DNA of 64,000 nt from positions 16,032 through 80,031 of the forward strand of contig CAJUIP010000010.1 of assembly GCA_910586315.1 (NCBI GenBank). Reading direction: 5' to 3'. The first letter of the stretch is position 1, and every line of letters starts with the position of its first letter. Origin of the DNA: an uncultured Lachnospiraceae bacterium (lineage in GTDB: Bacteria > Bacillota > Clostridia > Lachnospirales > Lachnospiraceae). Below are positions 33,354-41,898 of this stretch, piece by piece. A program made the translations under genes and the position numbers. The notes beneath the pieces were generated by a model. The model made no database searches, was not told where the DNA came from, and worked only from the letters and a program-made list of their open reading frames with translations.

Positions 33354-36300
33354 ATGGCTCAACATTTATCCGTAAGAATACCATGGAAAGATAATGGCTA
33401 TAACGGCTTTGTCTGTGACAAGCCCTGTTATAACAATGCCTGCCTGAGATTAAAGAATATCTCCGGCAGCAGAGATGATGAACTGGAAGAGAAATTAAGT
33501 GGCTGCCCGATCAAAGGGCATGAGGCGGAAATTCCCTGTTTGTCTGAGGGCGGTTGTTTTATGTCACCGGACAGCTATGTACGAATGTCTGTCCACCCGT
33601 ACAAAGCGAGCAACAAGAAAACGCATGGTCATTTTTACGAGACAGAACTGGTGTACCCGCCTTTCTCCCTTCCGGCAAGACCTTTTGGATGGACCATGCT
33701 TTACAAGGCGGATGATGATAATATTGATAATCTGGTACGCAGGTTTGCGATTGATTATGATCCGGCCAGAGAGCCCGATCTGCCGTTTCTTACGAACTGG
33801 GTTCAGGATGCCACGAACCAGAGAGCTATCTTCAAAGCCTTTTATGAAGACGTTCAGCCAGGTTCTTCTCTGGTAATTCCGTATGCGAAGCAGGTTCCGT
33901 TTATTGATGATGCCAAACGTGTGGTTATGGGCATCGGCAGAATTACGTCTATAACGGAACCGCCGGAGCATAACCATACGGATTCTGGTGATTTACGTTC
34001 CATCCTCTGGGAGACCATGCTTGGTCATTCGATTCGTGATGACAGAAAAGACGGTTTCCTGCTTCCATATCGTGAGATGATGGAATATGCTTCCGAACAT
34101 CCGGAGTTTGACATAAGAACCGTGACGGTCTTTGCAGAGGATGATTATTTTGATGAGTTCTCTTACGCAACAGAACAACTGTCTTATGACGCGGTAATCA
34201 GCGTATTACTCCAGTCGATCAAGGCTCTGGAGATTATTAAAACGTGTATTCCGGGCAACTGGAAAGAATGTATTCTTTGGGCAAAACAGCGTCTCCAGGA
34301 AGTCTGGCGTGACCGCGGACCATTCCCTGGTCTCGGAGTTATGCTTTCTGTGATTGGATTCCAACGGGGAGAAGTCATTGCCAAAGAAATAAAGAAACAT
34401 GTAGATGATGTATCCCGGTATGAGGAAGTCGTGGAAGCGGCTTTTTGCGCTCCCCAAAAGTATTTCTCTCAAAAAGTGCCTTCTGTGTTAGGAAAAACGG
34501 AACTGGATACGTTCCGTTCCCTGCCGGCGGAGCGCAGGCAGCTGTTTTGGCTTCTTGCGAGAATGTCATTGACAGAAATTCAGGCATACCACGTATATTA
34601 CCGCGAAGAACGAAAAAAGATTGGATTTTTGTGCTTTGATGCAGAGATCATTATGAATCCTTATATTCTGTACGAGAAAACAAGACGGGCAGCTTTTGAA
34701 GTGGTTATCCCGGTTAAGAAAATCGATATGGCGGTATATCCACCGGAAGAAATTAGAGATACAAACCCGCTGCAGGTGCCGTCCGCACTGGAATCCCGCA
34801 ATGACAAACGTCGTGTTAGAGCGTATTTTATCAGTATTTTAGAACATCACGCCATGAATGGGCACACGGTATATCCGGTTGACAAGCTGATTGGGGACAT
34901 CAACAGTCTGGCTGTTGAGCCGTCCTGCCAGGTAACCAGTGATATTATCCATGGATTTTCTTCCTTCCTGGAAGAAGAACTACAGGTGATTGCGTGTGTA
35001 AATGGAGAAAAAACATATCAGCTCAACAGACTGTTTGAGATGGATGAGGTGATCCGCTCTTCTGTCACTAAGCGCCTGAAAGGAGCCAGACATGAAATTG
35101 ATGAAAACTGGCGTGAAATTATAGACAATGCTTTTGACGGACAACCGCAGTCAGAATTTGAGGAGCGGGCAAGAACAGAAAAGGCGGCAGTCCTTAAAGA
35201 ACTTGCAGAGTCCCGCCTGTCTGTCCTGATCGGCGGTGCCGGTACCGGTAAAACAACACTCCTTGCATTGCTGTGTAAATCGGAACAAATCAGAAATGGC
35301 GGAGTACTGCTGCTGGCTCCGACAGGGAAAGCGAGGGTCCGTATGAGCCAGGCTATGCGTATGCAGGGGGTTGACAGCACAGCGAAAACGGTGGCTCAAT
35401 TCCTGAGCGAGAGCAGGCGTTTCAATGGATATACCATGGAGTATCATCTTTCCAATGAGGATGCCGGGAGTGTTCCGTTTACAGTCATTATTGATGAGAG
35501 CTCCATGCTGACGGAAGAAATGTTTGGCGCATTACTCCAGGCGCTTCGAAAAAAGGCAAAGAGAATTATTTTTGTCGGGGATCCGAATCAGCTGCCGCCT
35601 ATTGGATCCGGACGTCCTTTTGTGGATTTGGTACGATATCTGAATCACGACATTAAAGCGTTTCCAAGGGTTGGAAAGGGGTTTGGTGAACTTACAGTTA
35701 CCATGCGTCAGCTGTCAAGGGATGGCGTTCCACGGGGCGATACGGAGCTCTCCAAATGGTACACGGGTGATTCTGAGAATTTGGATGACAGTATCTTCAT
35801 CAAATTGCAGGACGGAGAGCTTGGAGAGCACGTTTCGTTCAAAAGGTGGTCTACGCCCGAAGAACTGGAGCAGAAAATTTTCGAAACGATTGCAGAAGAA
35901 ACCTGTATGGAGGATGTTGATGATATTCAGGGATTTAATGTTTCTATTGGCGGTACGATAAATTCCGGCTGGATGAATTTTGGTTCGGATCCTAAGAAAA
36001 TTGAGGATTGGCAGATTCTTTCCGCATATCGAAACGATGCAGCCATCGGGACAGCGACAATCAACCGGTATATCCACGAAAAATACCACTCTCAGGAAAT
36101 GATGACGCTGAGAGACTGCAAGGTTCGCGGAACCCGCAATCTGCTTGGAACGGATGGTATCGTTTTTGGTGATAAGGTAATTAATGTACGTAATCAGAAG
36201 CTCAGGAGCTATAATGTGAAAACGCGATCGGCTGAGGATGGATATGTCGCCAATGGGGAAGTTGGTATTGTCGAAAGAATTTGGCAAAAGCCTAAGGATA

Positions 36301-37028
36301 AAAAGAATACCCATCAGGTCGTATTTTCGTCACAGCCGCATTGTAACTACAACTGGCTCTCAACCGTTGCCGAAGAAGGAACCTCTGACCTGGAACTTGC
36401 ATATGCCCTTACTGTCCATAAATCTCAGGGAAGCGAGTTCGGAAAAGTGATTCTTGTTTTAGGAGAGCCGGGAGGATTGCTTTCTAAAGAATTGCTTTAT
36501 ACTGCGATTACAAGACAGAAAGACAAACTGGTGATTCTCTATAATGATGGTGCTTACCATCTGAGAGACTATGCATCGGTATCTTACTCTGAAGCTGCCA
36601 GAAGATTTACCTGTCTTTTTGAGGCGCCTGATATTGTCGAATATAAGCAGAAGTATTATGAACAGGCTCTGATCCACAGAACACTCAAAGGCGACCTGGT
36701 TCGCTCAAAATCGGAAGTTATCATTGCCAATATGCTGTATGAGGCAGGGATTGAATATGAGTATGAAAAAGAGCTGGATTTGGGCGAAGACGGCATTCGT
36801 ATTCCGGATTTCACCATCGAGGATGCGGAAAGCGGCCTCTGTTTCTACTGGGAGCATTGCGGCATGCCCGGTGACGCGGCATACAACAGACATTGGAAAG
36901 AGAAGCAGGCGCTCTATAAAAAGCATGATATTGTGGAGGGGGAAAACCTGATTGTATCAAAAGATTCGCTTAACGGTGGAATTGATTCTTCGGAGATTAA
37001 ACGTTTGATTGATATGTATTTGAGCTAA
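33354..37028 (+). CDS. Large RecD-like superfamily 1 helicase with C-terminal nuclease-like domain
   Basis: This 1,224-aa protein has three parts. Residues 1 to about 600 are unrecognised and start with a cysteine-rich block (Cys21, 25, 30, 51, 62, 68). Residues about 610-1080 are a RecD/UvrD-type helicase: Walker A GGAGTGKTT (about 625), VIIDESSML, VGDPNQLPPIG, ALTVHKSQGSEF and YTAITRQKDK. Residues about 1115-1185 look like a PD-(D/E)XK nuclease (RSKSEVIIANML, RIPDFTI, FYWEHCGM). The start has GGAGGTGG upstream. No RecB or RecC partner is nearby. It sits in an accessory region beside a toxin-antitoxin pair, so a role in defence against foreign DNA is possible (inference). Confidence 0.8.
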   Translation: MAQHLSVRIPWKDNGYNGFVCDKPCYNNACLRLKNISGSRDDELEEKLSGCPIKGHEAEIPCLSEGGCFMSPDSYVRMSVHPYKASNKKTHGHFYETELVYPPFSLPARPFGWTMLYKADDDNIDNLVRRFAIDYDPAREPDLPFLTNWVQDATNQRAIFKAFYEDVQPGSSLVIPYAKQVPFIDDAKRVVMGIGRITSITEPPEHNHTDSGDLRSILWETMLGHSIRDDRKDGFLLPYREMMEYASEHPEFDIRTVTVFAEDDYFDEFSYATEQLSYDAVISVLLQSIKALEIIKTCIPGNWKECILWAKQRLQEVWRDRGPFPGLGVMLSVIGFQRGEVIAKEIKKHVDDVSRYEEVVEAAFCAPQKYFSQKVPSVLGKTELDTFRSLPAERRQLFWLLARMSLTEIQAYHVYYREERKKIGFLCFDAEIIMNPYILYEKTRRAAFEVVIPVKKIDMAVYPPEEIRDTNPLQVPSALESRNDKRRVRAYFISILEHHAMNGHTVYPVDKLIGDINSLAVEPSCQVTSDIIHGFSSFLEEELQVIACVNGEKTYQLNRLFEMDEVIRSSVTKRLKGARHEIDENWREIIDNAFDGQPQSEFEERARTEKAAVLKELAESRLSVLIGGAGTGKTTLLALLCKSEQIRNGGVLLLAPTGKARVRMSQAMRMQGVDSTAKTVAQFLSESRRFNGYTMEYHLSNEDAGSVPFTVIIDESSMLTEEMFGALLQALRKKAKRIIFVGDPNQLPPIGSGRPFVDLVRYLNHDIKAFPRVGKGFGELTVTMRQLSRDGVPRGDTELSKWYTGDSENLDDSIFIKLQDGELGEHVSFKRWSTPEELEQKIFETIAEETCMEDVDDIQGFNVSIGGTINSGWMNFGSDPKKIEDWQILSAYRNDAAIGTATINRYIHEKYHSQEMMTLRDCKVRGTRNLLGTDGIVFGDKVINVRNQKLRSYNVKTRSAEDGYVANGEVGIVERIWQKPKDKKNTHQVVFSSQPHCNYNWLSTVAEEGTSDLELAYALTVHKSQGSEFGKVILVLGEPGGLLSKELLYTAITRQKDKLVILYNDGAYHLRDYASVSYSEAARRFTCLFEAPDIVEYKQKYYEQALIHRTLKGDLVRSKSEVIIANMLYEAGIEYEYEKELDLGEDGIRIPDFTIEDAESGLCFYWEHCGMPGDAAYNRHWKEKQALYKKHDIVEGENLIVSKDSLNGGIDSSEIKRLIDMYLS

Positions 37029-37332
37029 TCTCACCAATTTTGTGCTGCCTTGGCCCAATATCTGAACGAGGACATTGCGGCTTTGCTTGACCTTATCGGA
37101 AATGGCAAGCTGGGGGTAGCTGAAAAAGCGACAGAGGTATCCCCCAATATATAGTCCTGCTGCAATCTGCTGTCATTTAACAGTAACTGTCCGCAATTCG
37201 CTGTCAACGGTACCATCTGGCAGCAGATGTATAGATCCATCCTCTTTTGCATAAAATATTTGTGTATTGTTGTGTATTTCCCTTGATATATTATGTATTG
37301 TTGTGTATAATATTCTTGTAAGGAGGGCAGTA
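37029..37332 (+). other. Gene remnant and hicAB promoter region
   Basis: Plus-strand codons at 37036-37153 read QFCAALAQYLNEDIAALLDL and on to a stop, with normal protein-like composition but no start. This looks like the 3' end of a deleted gene. The second half is AT-rich and holds the hicAB promoter and a pair of 15-bp direct repeats. Confidence 0.45.
37263..37311 (+). promoter_or_regulatory. hicAB promoter with two 15-bp direct repeats (likely operator)
   Basis: TTGATA (37283-37288), a 17-base spacer and TATAAT (37306-37311) form a strong promoter. TGTATTGTTGTGTAT occurs twice, at 37263-37277 and 37294-37308, 31 bases apart. The second copy overlaps the spacer and -10 box, which fits autorepression by the HicB antitoxin. 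Confidence 0.7.
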
Positions 37333-37518
37333 ATGAACCCACGGAACACAGCGATCAAGGACCTGAATAATAGCGGTTATCAGTTCAAACGGAGCGGAGG
37401 GAACCACGATATCTACTACAATCCGCAAACAAAATATTCCATTCCCTTGAAACGTGGCCATTTTGATGAAGACGATCTCCGCTACATACGCAAAGAAATC
37501 AAACAGGGTGGGAGGTAA
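37333..37518 (+). CDS. hicA: HicA-family mRNA interferase toxin
   Basis: This 61-aa protein has the HicA fold: NTAIKDLNNSGYQFKRSGGN, with the catalytic His25 in GGNHDIYYN, and PLKRGHFDEDDLRYIRKEI. HicA cleaves mRNA when not bound by HicB. The start is ATG 37333 with AGGAGG six bases upstream; an earlier frame start at 37267 lies in the promoter and is ruled out. hicB follows after 33 bases. Confidence 0.9.
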   Translation: MNPRNTAIKDLNNSGYQFKRSGGNHDIYYNPQTKYSIPLKRGHFDEDDLRYIRKEIKQGGR

Positions 37519-37551
37519 ATTCTCCCTGCCGTCAGCAAAGGAGGCTGAACT

Positions 37552-37959
37552 ATGAAATATATCTATACCGCAACATTCGTACCTAATGAGGACGAAACCA
37601 AATATTACTGCAGGGTGCCGGATCTTCCCGGATGCATTACAACCGGCAGCAGCATCGATGATGCCATTGAAATGATTACCGATGCCGCTAGTGGATGGCT
37701 CGTTGTGGCAGAAGATGAAGGGAACGAAATCCCGGTTCCCACTCCCCAGCATAAGTTGGATATTCCGGAAAATGCCATCTGCTCCATCATTCGCATTGAT
37801 ACATTCGCATATCGGGCGGCAACTGATACCAGAGCAGTCCGTAAAAACGTCTCACTTCCTGCATGGATGGCCACCCTGGCAGAAAAGCGCGGTGTAAATT
37901 GCTCCCAGGTTCTCCAGGATGGACTTATACAACTGCTTAATGCCGGCCATGCAAGATAA
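37552..37959 (+). CDS. hicB: HicB-family antitoxin
   Basis: This 135-aa antitoxin has an N-terminal partial RNase H fold (YYCRVPDLPGCITTGSSIDD) and a C-terminal DNA-binding part (KNVSLPAWMATLAEKRGVNC) of ribbon-helix-helix type. It neutralises HicA and should repress the operon through the direct repeats upstream. AAAGGAGG precedes the start. The order toxin then antitoxin is normal for hicAB. Confidence 0.9.
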   Translation: MKYIYTATFVPNEDETKYYCRVPDLPGCITTGSSIDDAIEMITDAASGWLVVAEDEGNEIPVPTPQHKLDIPENAICSIIRIDTFAYRAATDTRAVRKNVSLPAWMATLAEKRGVNCSQVLQDGLIQLLNAGHAR

Positions 37960-37989
37960 GGCTGATCTGTTCGGGTTATAGCCAAAAAG

Positions 37990-38020
37990 AAAAGGCGTAT
38001 GCGTTGTGCATATGCCTTTT
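37990..38020 (+). terminator. Terminator after hicAB
   Basis: AAAAGGCGTATGC and GCATATGCCTTTT form a stem with a short loop. It is symmetrical enough to work in both directions. Confidence 0.7.
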
Positions 38021-38479
38021 ATACTGCCTATGAAATTCCAACTGCTCAACCCTGTCCGTAAGTTTCTCTGCGCTAATATATTCCGCATCTTTGATTCTCG
38101 AAATCAACTGCATGGAACATATATGCAGTAATTCTAATACGCTACTTTTTAATGTCCTGAACAATACATATAAAATAATCAGGCCTCCAACGATCCCGTC
38201 CAATTTCTTTTCAGTATTTTTTCATGCCACTGTCCTCTTCTTTATGAGAATATATGATTGTCTTTTTATACTTTAATCCCGATTGGTAGGGACAAAGGTT
38301 ATTTAGGGGCAGACTGGATTCTTCACTGGGGATAAAGTTACCGTGAAACGCTAACAGGGGCTGTTTCCTATTACGAAGGATGAGCTAGTGATAGAGTATG
38401 AAAAATAAACATAGACAAAGGCCGCCTTTGCAGTATAATAGAAAAAGCAACAAGCCAGTAGTTGGAGGAATATTTTAAA
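38021..38479 (+). other. Intergenic region between hicAB and the acetyltransferase
   Basis: There is no supported gene in about 460 bases. A minus-strand frame (37976-38203) has a hydrophobic start but lacks a ribosome site and overlaps the hicAB terminator. The promoter for the next gene is at 38412-38439. Confidence 0.4.
38412..38439 (+). promoter_or_regulatory. Promoter of the acetyltransferase gene
   Basis: TAGACA, a 16-base spacer and TATAAT lie 40 bases before the start codon. Confidence 0.65.
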
Positions 38480-38989
38480 ATGATTGAAACAGAAAGCCTG
38501 ATTCTTGATAAAGCAAAGTTTTCAGATTGGAAGGAATTGTATTATAATGTCTGGTCACAGCCGGAAAGTGCAAAATATATGGCATGGAATATTACTACAA
38601 GCGAAGAAAACGCTAAAATAAGAATCATGAAAACCATTGAATTCCAGAAGGAGCATGATACGTATCTGGTTTATGAAAAATCAAGCGGTAAGGCGATTGG
38701 GTTTGCCGGTGTAGAAAAAATAGAACCTTACATATATCAGGAGGCAGGGATATGTCTGGGGCCGGCTTATGTAGGGAAAGGATTTGGAAAGCAGATTCTT
38801 CAAGGTCTGATTCAGTATTGCAAAGAAGAATTTGGTGCAAAAGAGTTTCTTTATTCAACAAGAGAGGAAAACAGGGCTTCCAATCGATTGGCAAAGTCGT
38901 TAGGTTTTGCAGTGATTTCTTCAGTGCCTAAAACGGACGGCAAGGACGGACACAGTTATCATCTTTTGCAATATCGTTTAAAACTATAA
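38480..38989 (+). CDS. GNAT-family N-acetyltransferase (RimJ/RimL type)
   Basis: This 169-aa protein has the acetyl-CoA-binding motif YVGKGFGKQILQGLIQY and the later STREENRASNRLAKSLGF, typical of the RimJ/RimL branch. It could acetylate a protein N terminus or a small molecule; the substrate cannot be predicted. The start is ATG 38480, with GGAGG 11 bases upstream. It lies in the accessory region with its own promoter. Confidence 0.88.
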   Translation: MIETESLILDKAKFSDWKELYYNVWSQPESAKYMAWNITTSEENAKIRIMKTIEFQKEHDTYLVYEKSSGKAIGFAGVEKIEPYIYQEAGICLGPAYVGKGFGKQILQGLIQYCKEEFGAKEFLYSTREENRASNRLAKSLGFAVISSVPKTDGKDGHSYHLLQYRLKL

Positions 38990-39017
38990 CTGCCTATTTA
39001 GTGGGGCTGAATAAATA

Positions 39018-39261
39018 ATGAATGAAAAAAACTGCCAGATGAGAACTTTGGGATTGGCGGTAAACGGAAAGGGATTGGAGATAATGGATGTCCCGGAATT
39101 TTTTTGCACATACGGAAGAACTGGACTAGCTGAATGGAAAATTCCCCCTGACAATTGAAACCGTTAAGGAAATGGTGGTTGAACGTTGTGACCTGCCGGA
39201 CGGGAAGTTTCATTATGGCAGCGGTACATATTGTTATGGTGACTGGGGAGTATGGCTGTAA
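39018..39261 (+). pseudogene. Remnant of an uncharacterised small gene (frameshifted)
   Basis: An ATG at 39018 opens a 46-codon frame (MNEKNCQMRTLGLAVNGKGL onward) that stops at 39158. A second frame continues at about 39171 with MVVERCDLPDGKFHYGSGTY and ends at 39261. The parts look like one short gene broken by a frameshift or small deletion. I recognise no family. Confidence 0.4.
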
Positions 39262-39286
39262 ATGAGATATTTGCAAAGGAGATATT

Positions 39287-39703
39287 ATGCTTAAAAATAT
39301 ACCGTCTCAATCAATTATGACGGATTTACTTGGAGAATCCTTGTATGAAGTTTGGCAAGCGTTATGTTCGGCTATTGATGAAAAATATGATATGGAACAG
39401 TTATGGAATACTGGAGGTAAGAATTGGGTTTACGAGTACAAGTACCGCAGAGGGGGAAAGACCCTTTGCAGCTTATACGCGAAAAGCAATTGTGTTGGTT
39501 TTATGATTATTTTTGGAAAAGATGAGAGAACAAAATTTGAAGCTATAAGGGGTACTCTTTCTGCCGCTGTCTGCAGGCAATATGATGAGGCAAAAACTTA
39601 TCGTGATGGAAAATGGGTTATGTTTGAACCGACCAATACGGCTGATTTTGATGATTACATGAAATTGCTGGCTGTCAAAAGAAAACCGAACCGGAAATCT
39701 TAA
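39287..39703 (+). CDS. DUF3788 family protein
   Basis: This 138-aa soluble protein resembles the DUF3788 family, with WNTGGKNWVYEYKYRRGGKT and LYAKSNCVGFMIIFGKDERT as its best-conserved blocks. The biochemical role is unknown. AAAGGAGA precedes the start. It may be transcribed from the acetyltransferase promoter through the remnant gene. Confidence 0.75.
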   Translation: MLKNIPSQSIMTDLLGESLYEVWQALCSAIDEKYDMEQLWNTGGKNWVYEYKYRRGGKTLCSLYAKSNCVGFMIIFGKDERTKFEAIRGTLSAAVCRQYDEAKTYRDGKWVMFEPTNTADFDDYMKLLAVKRKPNRKS

Positions 39704-39738
39704 AATATGGTATATTCAAAAATATTTGAAATTACCTA

Positions 39739-39769
39739 TTGACCCTCACGGAACGTCATGGGCTAAAGT
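39739..39769 (+). promoter_or_regulatory. MerR-type promoter with 19-bp spacer and operator dyad
   Basis: TTGACC and TAAAGT are separated by 19 bases, the abnormal spacing typical of MerR-activated promoters. The spacer holds an imperfect dyad (CCCTCACG-GAA-CGTCATGGG). It lies 31 bases before the MerR gene, so the regulator probably activates its own transcription. Confidence 0.75.
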
Positions 39770-39799
39770 GGACATATCAAGAACAGGAGGCCGATAGCT

Positions 39800-40648
39800 A
39801 TGAGGACAGTAAAGGAAGTATCAGATTTGACAGGTATCAGCGTGCGCGCGCTCCACTATTATGATGAAATCGGGCTGTTAAAGCCGACTGGCAAAAGTGA
39901 AGCGGGATACCGGCTTTATGACGATAAGGCACTGGAAACATTACAGCAAGTGTTGTTCTTCCGTGAGTTTGATATTCCTTTGAAGGAAATTAAAGCGGTT
40001 ATGGCGAATCCGGCTCTTGACAGGAACCATATTTTACAAATGCAGAGGAAAATGCTGACAATAAAAAAGGAGCGTATGGAACGCCTGATTGCCAGCATTG
40101 ATGACATCCTGAAAGGGGAAAACAAAATGGATTTTACAGTTTTCAGTAAAACAGAGATTGAGGAAATGTTCCAGACTATGGTGGAGCATATGCCGGAGAA
40201 CATGAGAAACATCGCGATAAAAGAATTTGGAAGCATGGAACAATGGAAAAAGCATTACATGGAAGTCGTATCTTCTGAAAAAATGCAGAAAGGGTATGCG
40301 AAGGTAGTCGAATGGTATGGCGGGAAAGATAAATTTTTATCTGTCTCCCAGAATTCTGTCAGCAAAGAAGTTGCAGAAAGCTATAACAAACGGATGGAAG
40401 CAATTTTACAAAAGCTGGCTGCGAAACGGGATTGCGCCGTGGATTCTTTTGAAGTAAAAGAGATTGTCGGGGAATATGGTTTTGTTATGAAACAGTTCTC
40501 ACAGATAAAAGAGGAAAAAGGATTCATGCTAGCGCAGGCGCAGTATTACCGCAATGAAAAAACCAGGCTGATGACAGATGAAAAGTACGGAGATGGAGCT
40601 TCGGTTTTTTTTGCACGGGCAATTGAGTCCTTTTATGGGAAAGAGTAA
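39800..40648 (+). CDS. MerR-family regulator with TipAS-type ligand domain
   Basis: This 282-aa protein has an N-terminal MerR winged helix (TVKEVSDLTGISVRALHYYD), a dimerising coiled coil (about residues 80-115) and a C-terminal TipAS-like domain (about 135-275). TipAS domains bind thiopeptide antibiotics and other ligands. The start has AGGAGG upstream. No transporter or resistance gene follows, so the target besides itself is unknown. Confidence 0.9.
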   Translation: MRTVKEVSDLTGISVRALHYYDEIGLLKPTGKSEAGYRLYDDKALETLQQVLFFREFDIPLKEIKAVMANPALDRNHILQMQRKMLTIKKERMERLIASIDDILKGENKMDFTVFSKTEIEEMFQTMVEHMPENMRNIAIKEFGSMEQWKKHYMEVVSSEKMQKGYAKVVEWYGGKDKFLSVSQNSVSKEVAESYNKRMEAILQKLAAKRDCAVDSFEVKEIVGEYGFVMKQFSQIKEEKGFMLAQAQYYRNEKTRLMTDEKYGDGASVFFARAIESFYGKE

Positions 40649-40769
40649 AGAAAAGGGCAAATGACAGATTGCCTGCGTCTTGGGACAAAGCTGTACGGAG
40701 AGTCAAATTTGCGAGATAAAAATATGTCCGGTGATGTGTGGAAGCGTATCCATGCATTACCGGGCATTT

Positions 40770-40946
40770 TTATTTATCTCGTTCCATAGTTTTGTCGATA
40801 GCATGGCTCATAAATGCAGTTGTATTTTCACTTATGAAAGCTGCACGTTCCTGAATGATGGAATGCTTCTCATCAGGGGTGACACGGACTTTGATTTCAA
40901 CAAAACGGCCATTATATTTTTCGCTGGCTCTACGGCGGAGGTGCAT
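40770..40946 (-). CDS. Small ribbon-helix-helix-like protein, probably a mobile-element remnant
   Basis: This 58-aa frame reads MHLRRRASEKYNGRFVEIKV, then RVTPDEKHSIIQERA, and has an Arg/Lys-rich start. It resembles CopG/Arc-type or mobilisation accessory proteins. No ribosome site is visible before the ATG and the frame extends only a little upstream, so it may be truncated. It lies near the decayed Tn916-type integrase. Confidence 0.4.
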   Translation of the reverse strand: MHLRRRASEKYNGRFVEIKVRVTPDEKHSIIQERAAFISENTTAFMSHAIDKTMERDK

Positions 40947-41393
40947 GGACAGAGCGATTATAACTACAAATCCAAACCAACAATTATGTTAAAAAGACGG
41001 TGGTTAGAAAATAACTTCTCATGACAGCAAAAACATATAACTCGCAAAAATTTTCAGTAGAAGTTGTGAAATCAGTTCGAATAGGATATAATTATTGAAG
41101 AAATTTGCGATAACTTGCAAGAATTTTCAGTAGAAAGTAGGATTGATGGAGGCCATGCAGACTGCATCGAGAAAGGCTTTCAGGAGGGCTTTCTGCTAAG
41201 ATCAAGGAATGGCCTGACGGGCTTTCTTTCGTGTACATAAAAACAGAGAAGACATCATTGGAAAAATAAAAAAAGTGCCAATGAATACTTGACACATACA
41301 CTACGAAAAAATCAATGGAATTTGGGCCTCGGGCATGGTATGATATTCATATCGCCTCGGGGCTCTTTTCATTGGTGAAGGAGTAGAAAAATC
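40947..41393. other. Decayed mobile-element region with a repeated 14-base motif
   Basis: There is no intact gene in about 450 bases. AATTTTCAGTAGAA occurs twice (about 41049 and 41122), in the longer context CTYGCAAraATTTTCAGTAGAA. Such repeats near an integrase gene may be old integrase arm-binding sites. A terminator-like hairpin is at 41324-41369. Confidence 0.45.
41324..41369 (+). terminator. Terminator-like hairpin before the integrase remnant
   Basis: GGGCCTCGGGC and GCCTCGGGGCTC pair with several G-U pairs around an AT-rich inner part, and are followed by TTTT. Confidence 0.45.
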
Positions 41394-41733
41394 ATGAGCG
41401 AAAAATGACGGGATAATAAAAACCGTATATTACGCAATGGATGACATTGATTTGAAAGAGGGCAGGCTTAGGACTGAACGCCAGTTACAAAGAATGCGAT
41501 ATATGCAACACATCAGGGAGAAGTACAACAAGATCTATATAGTACAGATACCGTATGTGACGCCGCATGTGTGCAGGCATACGTTTTGTTCCAACAAGAC
41601 AAACAGCGGAATGAATCCCAAGGCATTGCAATACATCATGGGCCATTCGGACATCGGTGCTACGTTGAACACCTACATGCACATCGGTTATAAGGACACA
41701 AGCAGAGGAATGAAAAAGTTGAGCAATGCCTGA
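41394..41733 (+). pseudogene. Tn916-type tyrosine integrase, internally deleted
   Basis: The start ATG at 41394 follows GAAGGAG and reads MSEK, then an in-frame stop, then RDNKNRILRNG, which is the Tn916-family Int N terminus. About 300 residues are then missing. The frame from 41437 ends with the intact catalytic C terminus: VTPHVCRHTF, YIMGHSDIG and the nucleophile Tyr in TLNTYMHIGY. It is non-functional. It marks the former right end of a conjugative element of the Tn916 kind. Confidence 0.8.
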
Positions 41734-41898
41734 AAAAGCCGAGTAGTACAAATTTTCAATTTACTACTTTTCAGTGCCAACATATGTCGGGATAAGTCAG
41801 GATAAGCCGAAATATGCCGAAAAACCAGATGAATCTGAAAACGCCCAAAAATCAAGAAGAAGCACGATAATACAACTTATGCAAGGAGTTTAAAATAG

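Noticed and set aside
37976..38203. Minus-strand 75-codon frame with a hydrophobic start
   Set aside because: It needs a TTG start without a ribosome site, and its 3' part is the hicAB terminator hairpin.
40680..41024. 114-codon plus-strand frame after the MerR gene
   Set aside because: There is no ribosome site and the composition is not protein-like; the minus strand has the more credible ribbon-helix-helix frame.
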